64,000 nt of DNA from JANQPX01 sp039197065 (GTDB lineage: Bacteria > Pseudomonadota > Alphaproteobacteria > Geminicoccales > Geminicoccaceae). Where the stretch lies: positions 1 through 64,000 of the forward strand of contig JBCCUL010000025.1 in assembly GCA_039197065.1 (NCBI GenBank), written 5' to 3'. Positions 35,353-42,779 of this stretch are shown here, one piece after another; the stretch's first letter is position 1; every line of letters begins with the position of its first letter. The translations under genes and the position numbers were made by a program. Under the pieces are notes generated by a model that was given only the letters and a program-made list of their open reading frames with translations, was not told the DNA's origin and ran no database searches.

Positions 35353-36369
35353 CTATTCGATCTGCTTACTGAGCTGCTTTCGGTAATCCGAGGGCGTTTT
35401 CTCGGTCCATCGTTGAAAGGCTCTTCGAAAAGCCCGTTCATCTGAGTAGCCAAGGAGGAATGCGATCGAGCCGATGTCATTGCGGTTGTCGCGAAGAAGC
35501 TCTGTCGCTCGATGCTGTCGGACTTTGTCGATCAAACCTTGAATGGTCGTTCCGTGTTCCGCGGCTATGCGCTGCGCGGTGCGTACACTCATATTTGCGG
35601 CAGCGGCTACACTGGCTGCAACAAATACCCCTGCCTGCGCATTCTCTGCGGCTGCCTTTCTGAGTGCTTTTAGCTCCTTCGGTTCTTTGGCAGCTTCAAT
35701 TTGCTTTTTGATGCCCGACAAGTGGGTCTGAACATAGTTGAAGAGTTGGACGTTTGCTTGCTTGATCCGCTCGTCCAGTTTTTCTGGCTTCACGATGAGA
35801 CTGATTTCACTGGCGTTGAAATCAACAGGGACGCCGAAGTAGTCGACATAGTGCGCCACATCGTAATGAGGCTCATGTGAGAAGGTGATGCGTTCAAAGG
35901 AGTCGGGTATTCCAAGAAACTCCGAGAAGAGCCGCGATATCAACGCAGATCCTATTTCCGCCGAACGGCCACCATCCATGTGGTTCATGGGATGGTTGGA
36001 GAAGATCTTCGCTTCCGAAAGGCCTTCGTGGAATGTGAGTTCCAATTGATCCGATATGACCGTGCAGTTACTTGTCAGAAGCTTTATTGCCGCCCGAAGG
36101 TCATCGGCATATCGGGCACCGTCAGCCAGGCCTCCGAAGAAAGAGAAGGGAGCGGCACGCGCAATTTCCATTGTGATCGGTATGTGTGGAAACCGTTCGC
36201 CCAGCAACGCTACAATTCTTGGCATGACGTCTTCGGGAGGACGAGCCTCGGGGTTCATCAAAACACTGCACGAGATGCCGGCAGCATTCTGAACTTCAGA
36301 TATCGTCAATCCGCGTGAGAGCGCTGATGCGACGACAGACATGACGGTGCCATTGCTGACTGTCGTCAT
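35353..36369 (-). CDS. AraC-family regulator with OruR/ArgR-type sensor domain
   Basis: About 338 residues from MTTVSNGT. The N-terminal part (about 15-190) is the arabinose-binding-like domain seen in OruR/QuiR-type regulators. The C-terminal double helix-turn-helix is clear: NMSVRTAQRIAAEHGTTIQG and IGSIAFLLGYSDERAFRRAF with the conserved RWTEKTPSDYR end. It lies 147 bp before the DUF1772/reductase pair in the same direction. Direct repeats upstream of its own gene (36541-36596) look like its binding sites. Confidence 0.88.
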   Translation of the reverse strand: MTTVSNGTVMSVVASALSRGLTISEVQNAAGISCSVLMNPEARPPEDVMPRIVALLGERFPHIPITMEIARAAPFSFFGGLADGARYADDLRAAIKLLTSNCTVISDQLELTFHEGLSEAKIFSNHPMNHMDGGRSAEIGSALISRLFSEFLGIPDSFERITFSHEPHYDVAHYVDYFGVPVDFNASEISLIVKPEKLDERIKQANVQLFNYVQTHLSGIKKQIEAAKEPKELKALRKAAAENAQAGVFVAASVAAAANMSVRTAQRIAAEHGTTIQGLIDKVRQHRATELLRDNRNDIGSIAFLLGYSDERAFRRAFQRWTEKTPSDYRKQLSKQIE

Positions 36370-36540
36370 GATCGGGCCTCCGAGCACTCTGTCCGGGGCA
36401 AAGTACGACGCAGTCCAGAGAGTGATCTGTCGGAGCTAAACATTTTGCTCGCGGCGGATTTCTGAAAAAAGCGTTTCATCTCAACCCTCTGGGCGATCGG
36501 TGATGAGACCAAAATGAACGCTGGCGGCTCAGGCGCATAG

Positions 36541-36596
36541 GACAATCCTCGCCAAATGCGGGACAATATCCGCCAAAAGAGGTCATTTCTCGCCAA
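36541..36596. promoter_or_regulatory. Three direct repeats, likely AraC-type operator array
   Basis: GACAATCCTCGCCAA (36541-36555), GACAATATCCGCCAA (36562-36576) and GTCATTTCTCGCCAA (36582-36596) repeat with 21- and 20-bp spacing, two helix turns, as AraC-family activators bind. They are about 170 bp upstream of the AraC-type gene start. The rest of 36388-37066 holds a possible small ORF and a LexA box. Confidence 0.65.
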
Positions 36597-36809
36597 CGCT
36601 TGGGTTGGTTCTTTCGCTTGTAGACCTTCAGCAGCACGAGCCACATTTGTCCGAAGATCCACTCTTTTCTGCCGCAAGCGCGATCGGAGCTTATGACGAA
36701 TCTGGGTCATCTTGAGGCACCAGCACCGCTCGTGTCAGCGTCCGTACCTTTCCGGTAAGCTGCCTTACAGGGCGCAGACAGCTTGCCTGCTCATATCGAC
36801 GATGACGGC

Positions 36810-36935
36810 ATGCTGAGTGTCCGGCTCGAAGGCTGGCAGATCGATCTGCTGAGCATGTACGGCGCCACGGATGCCGAGCAGGATGAAGCCGACCTCGAAG
36901 ACAGCGACGACGACCGGGACGACTGCGCACCCTGA
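36810..36935 (+). CDS. Possible small acidic protein or gene-end fragment
   Basis: 41 codons from an ATG, ending in TGA. The peptide has a VRLEGWQIDLLSMYG segment and a strongly acidic end with many Asp and Glu residues. The same frame stays open back to a TAA near 36756 (adding SLPAHIDDDG), so a non-ATG start is possible. No ribosome site is obvious. It may be the tail of a decayed gene rather than a real small gene. Confidence 0.35.
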   Translation: MLSVRLEGWQIDLLSMYGATDAEQDEADLEDSDDDRDDCAP

Positions 36936-37008
36936 TGCGCCGCAGGGCAGATATGCAGAATCGGTGATGGACAATCGCCCGGTCCAGGCTGCAGGTTTTT
37001 CTCTTTGA

Positions 37009-37023
37009 GAACATAGCAGGAAC
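37009..37023. promoter_or_regulatory. LexA box (alphaproteobacterial SOS box)
   Basis: GAAC, ATAGCAG, GAAC is the reverse complement of GTTC-N7-GTTC, the LexA operator of Alphaproteobacteria. It is 44 bp before the first gene of an operon that ends in an SRAP DNA-damage protein, so the match is unlikely to be by chance. Confidence 0.8.
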
Positions 37024-37066
37024 AACTTGGTTGACTTCGACAGCCGCGATCTGACGGGACTCAGCG

Positions 37067-37288
37067 ATGACGCCCACCCGCATCCAGCTGAAGATGGCGC
37101 TGAACGGCCTCGGAATGGCCAGGCTCGATGAACGGTTCCGGCGCGCGTTCGGAGGCCAAAATCTGGAGCGCGCGATGTCGGGCCTGGCGGTCAAGCCGGG
37201 TATCTTCGCGATCATGGTCGAGCTGCTGGAAAAGCGCGGCGTCGAGTTTCGTGAGGACGGATCGGTCAGGGTGCCGGAAGCAGGGTGA
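37067..37288 (+). CDS. Small basic protein, first gene of the SOS operon
   Basis: 73 residues. The sequence is helical (IQLKMALNGLGMARLDERFR, GIFAIMVELLEKRGVEFRED) and ends in a short beta segment. The last part (LVELLEKRGV-type pattern, EFREDGSVRV) resembles the end of small HTH proteins in which age or position sets the binding, but I cannot name a family. It lies 44 bp after a LexA box and overlaps the next gene start by a GTGA. Confidence 0.65.
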   Translation: MTPTRIQLKMALNGLGMARLDERFRRAFGGQNLERAMSGLAVKPGIFAIMVELLEKRGVEFREDGSVRVPEAG

Positions 37289-37542
37289 GCCGTGACGACG
37301 ACATCGTCGTTTTCGAGCACGAGCGCGATCAGGTCACGGTCGGCGATCTGCAGAAGTGGCATTGCGTCGAGGTGACCTGCCCCGCATGCAGCCGCGTCGG
37401 CAGGGTCTATCCGGCTTCGCTTCAGAAGCGCTACGCTGCGGATACGCGGGTGGCCGAACTCGCCGACCGCTTCCGGTGTTGCCGGTGCTGGGCCAAAGGA
37501 AGTGGGCGCTGGAAAGTGTTCAAGATAGCGAGGAATGCCTGA
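37285..37542 (+). CDS. Small zinc-binding protein, second gene of the SOS operon
   Basis: 85 residues starting at a GTG that overlaps the previous stop. Two Cys pairs (CPAC near residue 32, CCRC near residue 65, with C28 nearby) suggest a small zinc ribbon. The rest is basic and could bind nucleic acid. The stop (TGA at 37540-37542) is one base before the SRAP start codon, so the three genes are coupled. Family not recognised. Confidence 0.7.
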   Translation: MSRDDDIVVFEHERDQVTVGDLQKWHCVEVTCPACSRVGRVYPASLQKRYAADTRVAELADRFRCCRCWAKGSGRWKVFKIARNA

Positions 37543-37543
37543 C

Positions 37544-38209
37544 ATGTGCGGCCGATACGTCTTCACCTCGCCGCTGGAAGCCATCCAGGCGATGTTCAAC
37601 TTCGACCAGATGACCAATCTGGGCCCGAACTGGAACGTGGCGCCGACCCACGAGATGCCGATCGTCCGACGGAAGAAAGGCGACCGCCGAAACGAGCTCG
37701 CCATCGCCCGCTGGGGTCTGATCCCGCATTGGGCCAAGGACACGAAGATCGCCTACAGCACCATCAACGCCCGTTCGGAGACAGCGGCCAGCAAGCCTGC
37801 CTTTCGTGATGCCTTCAAGCGCAGGCGGGCGCTGATCCCGGCTGACGGGTACTTTGAGTGGAAGCGGGGCGACGGCAAGGAGAAGCAGCCGCATCTGATC
37901 CGCATGAAGGGCGGCGGACCGTTCGCCTGCGCCGGCCTCTGGTCGACGTGGACATCGCCGGAGGGCGAGGACGTCACCAGCTACACCATCATGACCACCG
38001 AGCCGAACGAGCTGATGGCCGAGATCCACAACCGCATGCCGGTGATCCTCGGCGCCGACGACCATGACCGCTGGCTCGATCTGGACGCCGATCCGACCGA
38101 GGTGCTGAAGCCTTGCCCATCGGAATGGCTGGAGGCCTATCCCGTCGACAAGCGCGTCGGGAATGTCAGGAACAATGATGCCGGGCTGATCGAGCCCTTG
38201 CGGTCATAA
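37544..38209 (+). CDS. SRAP family protein (YedK/HMCES), abasic-site DNA-protein crosslinker
   Basis: 221 residues from the ATG at 37544, chosen because the enzyme needs Cys at position 2 (MCGRYV) for the thiazolidine crosslink to abasic sites. Asn75 (STINARSET), Glu105 (DGYFEW) and the active-site His at 162 (EIHNRMPVIL) match the YedK residues. It protects abasic sites in single-stranded DNA after damage. A LexA box controls the operon, as expected for an SOS-associated protein. A copy of its 3' end lies at 38677-38745. Confidence 0.95.
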   Translation: MCGRYVFTSPLEAIQAMFNFDQMTNLGPNWNVAPTHEMPIVRRKKGDRRNELAIARWGLIPHWAKDTKIAYSTINARSETAASKPAFRDAFKRRRALIPADGYFEWKRGDGKEKQPHLIRMKGGGPFACAGLWSTWTSPEGEDVTSYTIMTTEPNELMAEIHNRMPVILGADDHDRWLDLDADPTEVLKPCPSEWLEAYPVDKRVGNVRNNDAGLIEPLRS

Positions 38210-38219
38210 AGGCCGCTAA

Positions 38220-38582
38220 TCAAATGGTGATGGTTTCGATACGCGCCAACAAGGAGCCAAAGTCGACGGGCTTGGTGAAATAATTGACGGCGCCGACGTC
38301 GATGCCCTCGGCGAGCGCATTTTGAGGCGGATACGCCGAGAGAAACATGAAGGGTGTATCGCTGAAACGGGCGCAGCCTTGCAGGCGTCGCCGAAGCTCA
38401 TAGCCGTCCATGCGCGGCATTCCGATGTCCGAGATGATCATGTCTGGGTTTTCAGCTTTGATGGCGGCCAGGCCCTCAACACCGTCGCTTGCTTCTACGG
38501 CGTGATGGCCCGCATCTTCAAGCTCATCTACAATCAATTCCCGAAGTTCAGGCTCGTCCTCGATAACTACGATTTTCGCCAT
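38220..38582 (-). CDS. Single-domain response regulator (CheY-like)
   Basis: 120 residues, a receiver domain only. Acidic pocket EDE at 8-10, phospho-acceptor Asp52 (MIISDIGMPRMDG), the conserved Ser/Thr region at FLSAYPP and Lys in YFTKPVDFG. There is no output domain, so it probably acts through protein contacts in a phosphorelay. The cognate kinase is not in the window. It is convergent with the SRAP gene, 10 bp apart. Confidence 0.9.
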   Translation of the reverse strand: MAKIVVIEDEPELRELIVDELEDAGHHAVEASDGVEGLAAIKAENPDMIISDIGMPRMDGYELRRRLQGCARFSDTPFMFLSAYPPQNALAEGIDVGAVNYFTKPVDFGSLLARIETITI

Positions 38583-38676
38583 GAGAAGCTAACTCCACGG
38601 TACGAAGAACAACGACCAACCCCGCGATTCGTTCACCTTAAGCAATAATGGTAAACACGCCGTTAACGCTGTCGCT

Positions 38677-38745
38677 GAGCGCGTCGGGAACGTCAGGAAT
38701 AACGATGCGGTGCTGATCGAGCCTTTGCTGTTATAGAGGCCGCTT
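38677..38745 (+). pseudogene. Duplicated 3' tail of an SRAP gene
   Basis: The frame ERVGNVRNNDAVLIEPLLL then TAG, followed by AGGCCGCT, matches the end of the SRAP gene at 38140-38215 (KRVGNVRNNDAGLIEPLRS, stop, AGGCCGCT). About 19 codons plus flank are shared at roughly 85% identity. Nothing upstream extends the match. So this is the leftover end of a second SRAP gene copy, with the receiver gene now between the two. The rest of 38583-38888 shows no gene. Confidence 0.8.
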
Positions 38746-38888
38746 TCTGACGGATTGCGGGAACAAGCGTTTCTTCTCATGAGTGCCAACTCTTGCCGCT
38801 AGCAGAAGTTGCCCGAATGGCAGAAATGCTGACTTTGCTGCCGTTTACTACGCCCGCGCCAATGGCAGCTTTTGTTAACAGGCGGAAC

Positions 38889-39401
38889 TTATTTCTTCCG
38901 TCTTTGCAGGTCGCGCAGCGTGATCCCTTCTGTGATCGCTGCCACTGCTTCAGCCACGCGACGTTGTTCAGTCGGGGCGGTCTTTGCGGAGAAGACGTGG
39001 TTGGTGAACATCCGTTTCTTTCCGGCTGTAAGCTTGTCCCATTGCGCCAAGACGGCATCGTCTGAGTTCAAAGCCGCCTTTAAGGCGGTAGGCACATCGA
39101 CGTGATTTTGGTCATCTACCCTGAACCGCATTTCGACCTCATCGCCGACGTCCAGACCGGTGTTGGTCTTGATGTCAGGCGAGACAATGAAGTAGCGCCG
39201 ACCGTCACCGACCGGCATCCATGCACCACGCACCGGGACATCGGCGATCTCTCCTTCGACCCTCAGGCGTGGGTAGGTCTGGAAGGGCAGTTCGGATTCG
39301 AAGCGCGGCGGCATGAACAGAACCTTGTAGGTGATGACCCGCGACTTCCCGACGCCATGCAAGGCAATTTCGCCGATAAAATCATGGGTGAAGTAACTCA
39401 T
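38889..39401 (-). CDS. DUF1905/YdeI-like protein
   Basis: 170 residues. The DUF1905 beta-barrel is at about 1-100 (VGKSRVITYKVLFMPPRF, YPRLRVEGEIADVPVRGAWM, YFIVSPDIKTNTGLDVGDEV). The C-terminal part has VPTALKAALNSDDAVLAQWD, the YdeI/OmpD-associated signature, and a LT-x-x-x-(K/R)-R-x-F motif. Proteins of this class are linked to stress or bacteriocin resistance but the mechanism is unknown. It follows the SRPBCC gene with an 8-bp gap, likely in one operon. Confidence 0.8.
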   Translation of the reverse strand: MSYFTHDFIGEIALHGVGKSRVITYKVLFMPPRFESELPFQTYPRLRVEGEIADVPVRGAWMPVGDGRRYFIVSPDIKTNTGLDVGDEVEMRFRVDDQNHVDVPTALKAALNSDDAVLAQWDKLTAGKKRMFTNHVFSAKTAPTEQRRVAEAVAAITEGITLRDLQRRKK

Positions 39402-39408
39402 ACCTCTA

Positions 39409-40008
39409 TCATGCCGCCCGCTTGTTATGTTCGTAAGGGTTATCGCCTTTCGGTGGGCGTCCCACGGCGTTACCGTTCATGTCTCGATGCGGCGGCTCGG
39501 AGAAAGCCTTGAGACCGGCAAGGTCCTTTCGGTGCATCTCTCGCGTCCATTTTGAGAGGCCTGCGAACTTCCAGATCGCGTTGAACGGGCGTGGCAGTTC
39601 ATTGACGAAATGGGCCAGCACGCGGGTGCGCCCTTCGCCTTCGGGACGAAGCCGGAAGGTCAGTTTCGGCTTATGTGGGGGGCCGGGGCCGACAAGCGTG
39701 AGCACCACTTCCTCGTTCTCTTTCAGGCGGACGACTTCCTGATGGCCGACCCGTTTGCCCTTGGTGAAGAAGACCGTTTTGGTGCCAGTCTCGCCATCCG
39801 TGCCCTCGACAGTGCAAGTCGACTTGGTCTCTTTTGGCCAAGCCGACCACCGCATCAGATGCTCTTGCAGGCGTATATCGTCGTAGACGTCCTTAATTGG
39901 CACATCGACCGTGATCTCTTCGGTGTATTCCACCTGTGTCGGCGCGAGTGCGGACAGCAGAGCAACTATAGCAACCAGCACCAGCACGACGCAAAGCGCG
40001 ATTTCCAT
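39409..40008 (-). CDS. SRPBCC-domain protein with N-terminal membrane anchor
   Basis: 199 residues from the ATG at 40008, with GGAG upstream; a start at 40035 is less likely. The first 22 residues are a hydrophobic anchor (EIALCVVLVLVAIVALLSAL). The rest is a START/Bet v1-like fold: VDVPIKDVYDDIRLQEHLMR, EEVVLTLVGPGPPHKPKLT, and GEGRTRVLAHFVNELPRPFN. It may bind a hydrophobic ligand. It is divergent from a MarR regulator across a double palindrome and co-directional with the DUF1905/YdeI gene. Confidence 0.75.
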   Translation of the reverse strand: MEIALCVVLVLVAIVALLSALAPTQVEYTEEITVDVPIKDVYDDIRLQEHLMRWSAWPKETKSTCTVEGTDGETGTKTVFFTKGKRVGHQEVVRLKENEEVVLTLVGPGPPHKPKLTFRLRPEGEGRTRVLAHFVNELPRPFNAIWKFAGLSKWTREMHRKDLAGLKAFSEPPHRDMNGNAVGRPPKGDNPYEHNKRAA

Positions 40009-40059
40009 TCCAATCTCCACTGTTCTTGCGTTCAATTCTCACTTGGGCGATGATCTATA

Positions 40060-40082
40060 TCAAGTAACTTGATTGTCAAGTT
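40060..40082. promoter_or_regulatory. Overlapping palindromes, likely MarR operator
   Basis: TCAAGT-A-ACTTGA (40060-40072) and AACTTGA-TTG-TCAAGTT (40066-40082) are both perfect and share ACTTGA. They lie between the MarR gene start (40098) and the divergent SRPBCC gene, where autorepression and control of the SRPBCC/YdeI pair would act. Confidence 0.75.
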
Positions 40083-40097
40083 AAATGGAAGGTGCGA

Positions 40098-40553
40098 ATG
40101 CCATCTCTCGAAGAAGCGACGCCTCAAGACCTCGTCGCAGCGTGCCGCAGATTGTATGCCAGCATTGACCGACTCGACACGAAGGCCGCCAACACCGTCG
40201 GGGTCAGCCGGAACGATCTGCGGTGTCTAAACATGCTCGCGGAAGCACCGGTCAAGCCGAGCAAGATCGCAGCCGAATTGGGTTTGACCACCGGGTCCGT
40301 CACGACCTTGCTGGACCGTTTGGAAAAAGCAGACCTTGCGAGGCGCGAACGTGACCCGGACGACAGGCGAGGGATCATCGTTCATCCGACACACTACCTG
40401 TTTGAGGCGCTTGGACCGATCTATTCCGGCGTTGCCGAAGAGATCAAACGGATCGCGGCAGAGTATTCTGCGAACGAACGAAACGCTGCGGTGAAACACC
40501 TCAATGACGCGTCATCTGCATATGAGGTCGTTACATCGCTCAATGAGCGATAG
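40098..40553 (+). CDS. MarR-family transcriptional regulator
   Basis: About 151 residues from the ATG at 40098 (MPSLEEATPQ). The winged helix is clear: LRCLNMLAEAPVKPSKIAAEL, then TTGSVTTLLDRLEKADLARR and the wing ERDPDDRRGIIVHPT. MarR proteins bind as dimers to 16-18 bp palindromes and release on ligand binding. It is divergent from the SRPBCC/YdeI pair with the matching palindrome between them. Confidence 0.92.
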   Translation: MPSLEEATPQDLVAACRRLYASIDRLDTKAANTVGVSRNDLRCLNMLAEAPVKPSKIAAELGLTTGSVTTLLDRLEKADLARRERDPDDRRGIIVHPTHYLFEALGPIYSGVAEEIKRIAAEYSANERNAAVKHLNDASSAYEVVTSLNER

Positions 40554-40884
40554 CAGCCATTCGCGCTGAGTGCAGCATTTGGTAGGTCTGGGTTCTTTTC
40601 TGCCGGAAAGATCGCACCGCCTTAGGGCCGTTCTGGGTCAACGAACGGTAGGAAGCGCCCTCCATCGGCGTACGGGCTATGAGGCGGAAAGCGGTCCTTT
40701 CGGGCAATTTTTGCGTGGCGCTGCAGCTTTGCCACGGTTTTCTGCCGCAAGCGTTTCTTCGGCCCGGTGCCACCTTTGTTCGTGATGCGAACGGCGAGTA
40801 TCCTACATTAGGCATCGACATGAGCCCTGGCCGACGGATAGTCTTCCAGAGAATAGCTGGCCGATCTTGACCGGAGAGTTAGGC
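40554..40884. other. 331-bp stretch without a gene
   Basis: No frame here is convincing and there is no RNA or strong repeat. The only likely element is a GGAGAG ribosome site at the end for the next gene. Confidence 0.4.
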
Positions 40885-41214
40885 GTGACAGTAAAGCGGA
40901 TTTGGCATGGTTGGACGACACCGGAAAACGCTGACCGCTATGAACGCCTCCTAAATGATGAAGTATTTCCTGGGATACAGGCCAAGAACATCCGAGGATG
41001 TCGTGGTGTTGAACTGCTGCGCAGAGAGCTTGATGATGAGGTCGAATTCGTCACGATCATGACGTTCGATTCCATCCAAAGCGTGATCGAATTCCAGGGC
41101 GACGACTACGAACGCTGCTATGTGCCTGATGCAGCGCAAAGGGTCCTGAAGCGTTGGAACCAGACTTGTGATCACTACCAACTAAAAAAAACGAGAGATT
41201 ACATCCATAGCTAG
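40885..41214 (+). CDS. ABM-fold small protein, second in window
   Basis: 109 residues from a GTG at 40885, preferred for its GGAGAG site eight bases upstream; TTG at 40867 is possible. VKRIWHGWTTPENADRYERL and the middle part EVEFVTIMTFDSIQSVIEF have the ABM pattern, as in proteins of the antibiotic biosynthesis monooxygenase superfamily. It is monocistronic and has no visible regulator. Catalysis not established. Confidence 0.65.
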   Translation: MTVKRIWHGWTTPENADRYERLLNDEVFPGIQAKNIRGCRGVELLRRELDDEVEFVTIMTFDSIQSVIEFQGDDYERCYVPDAAQRVLKRWNQTCDHYQLKKTRDYIHS

Positions 41215-41228
41215 GGTTCACTTCGGGG

Positions 41229-41597
41229 TCACCTACGGCCCCCCCCCCTCCCGCCAGCGTCCGAAATCCACCCGTAACCGGTCCGCATCCTCGGCAACGC
41301 TTCCGGTAATTTTGTCGACCGCCTCGATGGACTTGGCGTTGAGCTCGATCGTGCGACCGCCGGCCTTGTACTCTTCGCCCAAGCGGTCGGCGGTATCTTG
41401 TCCGTCACTTTGTCGGGCAGATTTGGCGCTATGACCTGCGGTCTTCTTAGCTTCGTTGCTTCCTCAAAACCGGACGGTGGCGACCAATCGTGCTTCTTGG
41501 TGTCCTGCTTGGCAAGGGCGGTGATGGTCTGTGTCTGGATGTCGTTGCCGTTAACCAGATCAGTTCGCGAGCGCTTATTGTTGAACAGCTTCAGCAA
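41229..41597 (-). pseudogene. Possible decayed ORF with a C10 tract in its end
   Basis: The first frame (41597 to about 41450) reads NDIQTQTITALAKQDTKKHD. At about 41440 a different frame becomes protein-like (NEAKKTAGHSAKSARQSD, DRLGEEYKAGGRTIELNAKS) and runs to about 41249, where the C10 tract (41239-41248) lies. So the region may be a frameshifted small helical protein. I see no family. The rest of 41215-41911, about 310 bp upstream of the DUF2927 gene, shows no gene. Confidence 0.3.
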
Positions 41598-41911
41598 CTC
41601 CTCACAGCGCCTCGTCGCCCGCGCTTGAATGCGCAGGGCGGTCTTGTACGCGAGTCGTCCTTGGCCTTTCGTGCTCGATGTCGGGTTTTCCGCTCCGTTG
41701 TGCGGAAGCCATCTAGTAGGGGATGACTGGCTCTGTCGGCGCTCCGCCTACTCTCTGCCGTCCGGCAAAACCTTAGAACAACCTGGGCAGCGGTAGCCAT
41801 CGACAGCTCGACGTTGTCATTTTTCACAAAGGTGAACCAACATAATGTGAAGTTTCGCTGGCCTTCGCTGTTCTACTCTTTGTCCCACAAACTTTTTGAC
41901 GGCAGCGAATC

Positions 41912-42754
41912 ATGCATGCACCATCGCGATGGTCGATCTGCGGATGGCTGATCTGCCTATTGCCTCTACTCTCCTCCGGCGCGACCAGAGCAGCAGATCC
42001 CAGCGCTGTGGGCGACGACACCATCATGCTGCTTTCCGATGAAGCGGCCGACACCTGCATCCAAGATGTTGATTGTATGGGCCACCTTTTCGAGCATGCG
42101 GTGTTCGGCGGGGATCAAGCGTCTGATGAAGGGCCACGCATGCTCTTTAAGTGGAGCAGGCCTGTCCACATCGCGAGCTTTATCGGCAGCCAGGTTGCAG
42201 ATGACGTCCAAGCAGCCAACAGCAGTTGGCATCAGCAGATGGGTGTCATTGCGACCCTCGCAGGGAGCGATCTCAGCCAGGTAGAAGGGGATGCCGATCA
42301 GGTCGTAAACTTCGTCCTGCTGATCAGCGATGATTTCGCCCGGGACCGTGACCAAGCCTTCTTAGCGCTTCTCGAAGGCGTATTTGCCGGCCGCTCGGCG
42401 CTCTATGACCGGCTCGCATCCGGAACATCGCCGGTTTGCCGAGCCGAGCTCTTTGCTGAAAGCAATGCGTCCATAGGTGGCGGGCTGGCGCTTGTTGAAA
42501 GTGACGTCGACGCTGCCGAGCTCGCCCGCTGCCTCCATCGCGTTGTTCTCAATGTGCTTGGCCTTCGGCATCCTCTCCCGGATGGCGTGGACTCGGTGCT
42601 CAGCCCCGACAGCGCGCGGCAAGCATGGACCTCGATCGATTTCCTGCTGCTGAGAATGTTAAACGATCCCGCTGTCACGCCGGGTATGACCATGGACGAG
42701 CTCGCCGCCGTTTTTCCTCAGATCCATCAACGGGCGCTGCGCCCTTCAAGTTGA
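41912..42754 (+). CDS. DUF2927-like secreted protein
   Basis: 280 residues. A Sec signal peptide ends at about residue 27 (LSSGATRAADP). The mature part has FKWSRPVHIASFIGS, VVNFVLLISDDFARDRDQAF and CRAELFAESNASIGGGLALV, and the ending MDELAAVFPQIHQRAL, the pattern of alphaproteobacterial DUF2927 proteins. Cys pairs at CIQDVDC and CRAEL..CLHRVV could form disulfides. It is exported with function unknown. The DHPS gene starts 26 bp after its stop. Confidence 0.75.
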   Translation: MHAPSRWSICGWLICLLPLLSSGATRAADPSAVGDDTIMLLSDEAADTCIQDVDCMGHLFEHAVFGGDQASDEGPRMLFKWSRPVHIASFIGSQVADDVQAANSSWHQQMGVIATLAGSDLSQVEGDADQVVNFVLLISDDFARDRDQAFLALLEGVFAGRSALYDRLASGTSPVCRAELFAESNASIGGGLALVESDVDAAELARCLHRVVLNVLGLRHPLPDGVDSVLSPDSARQAWTSIDFLLLRMLNDPAVTPGMTMDELAAVFPQIHQRALRPSS

Positions 42755-42779
42755 ACGCGGACGCAATAGATTTTCTGTC

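Noticed and set aside
36691..37743. 350-codon minus-strand frame over the SOS operon
   Set aside because: It covers the LexA box and three plus-strand genes with clear families and overlaps; its own product is Arg/Ser-rich with no domain.
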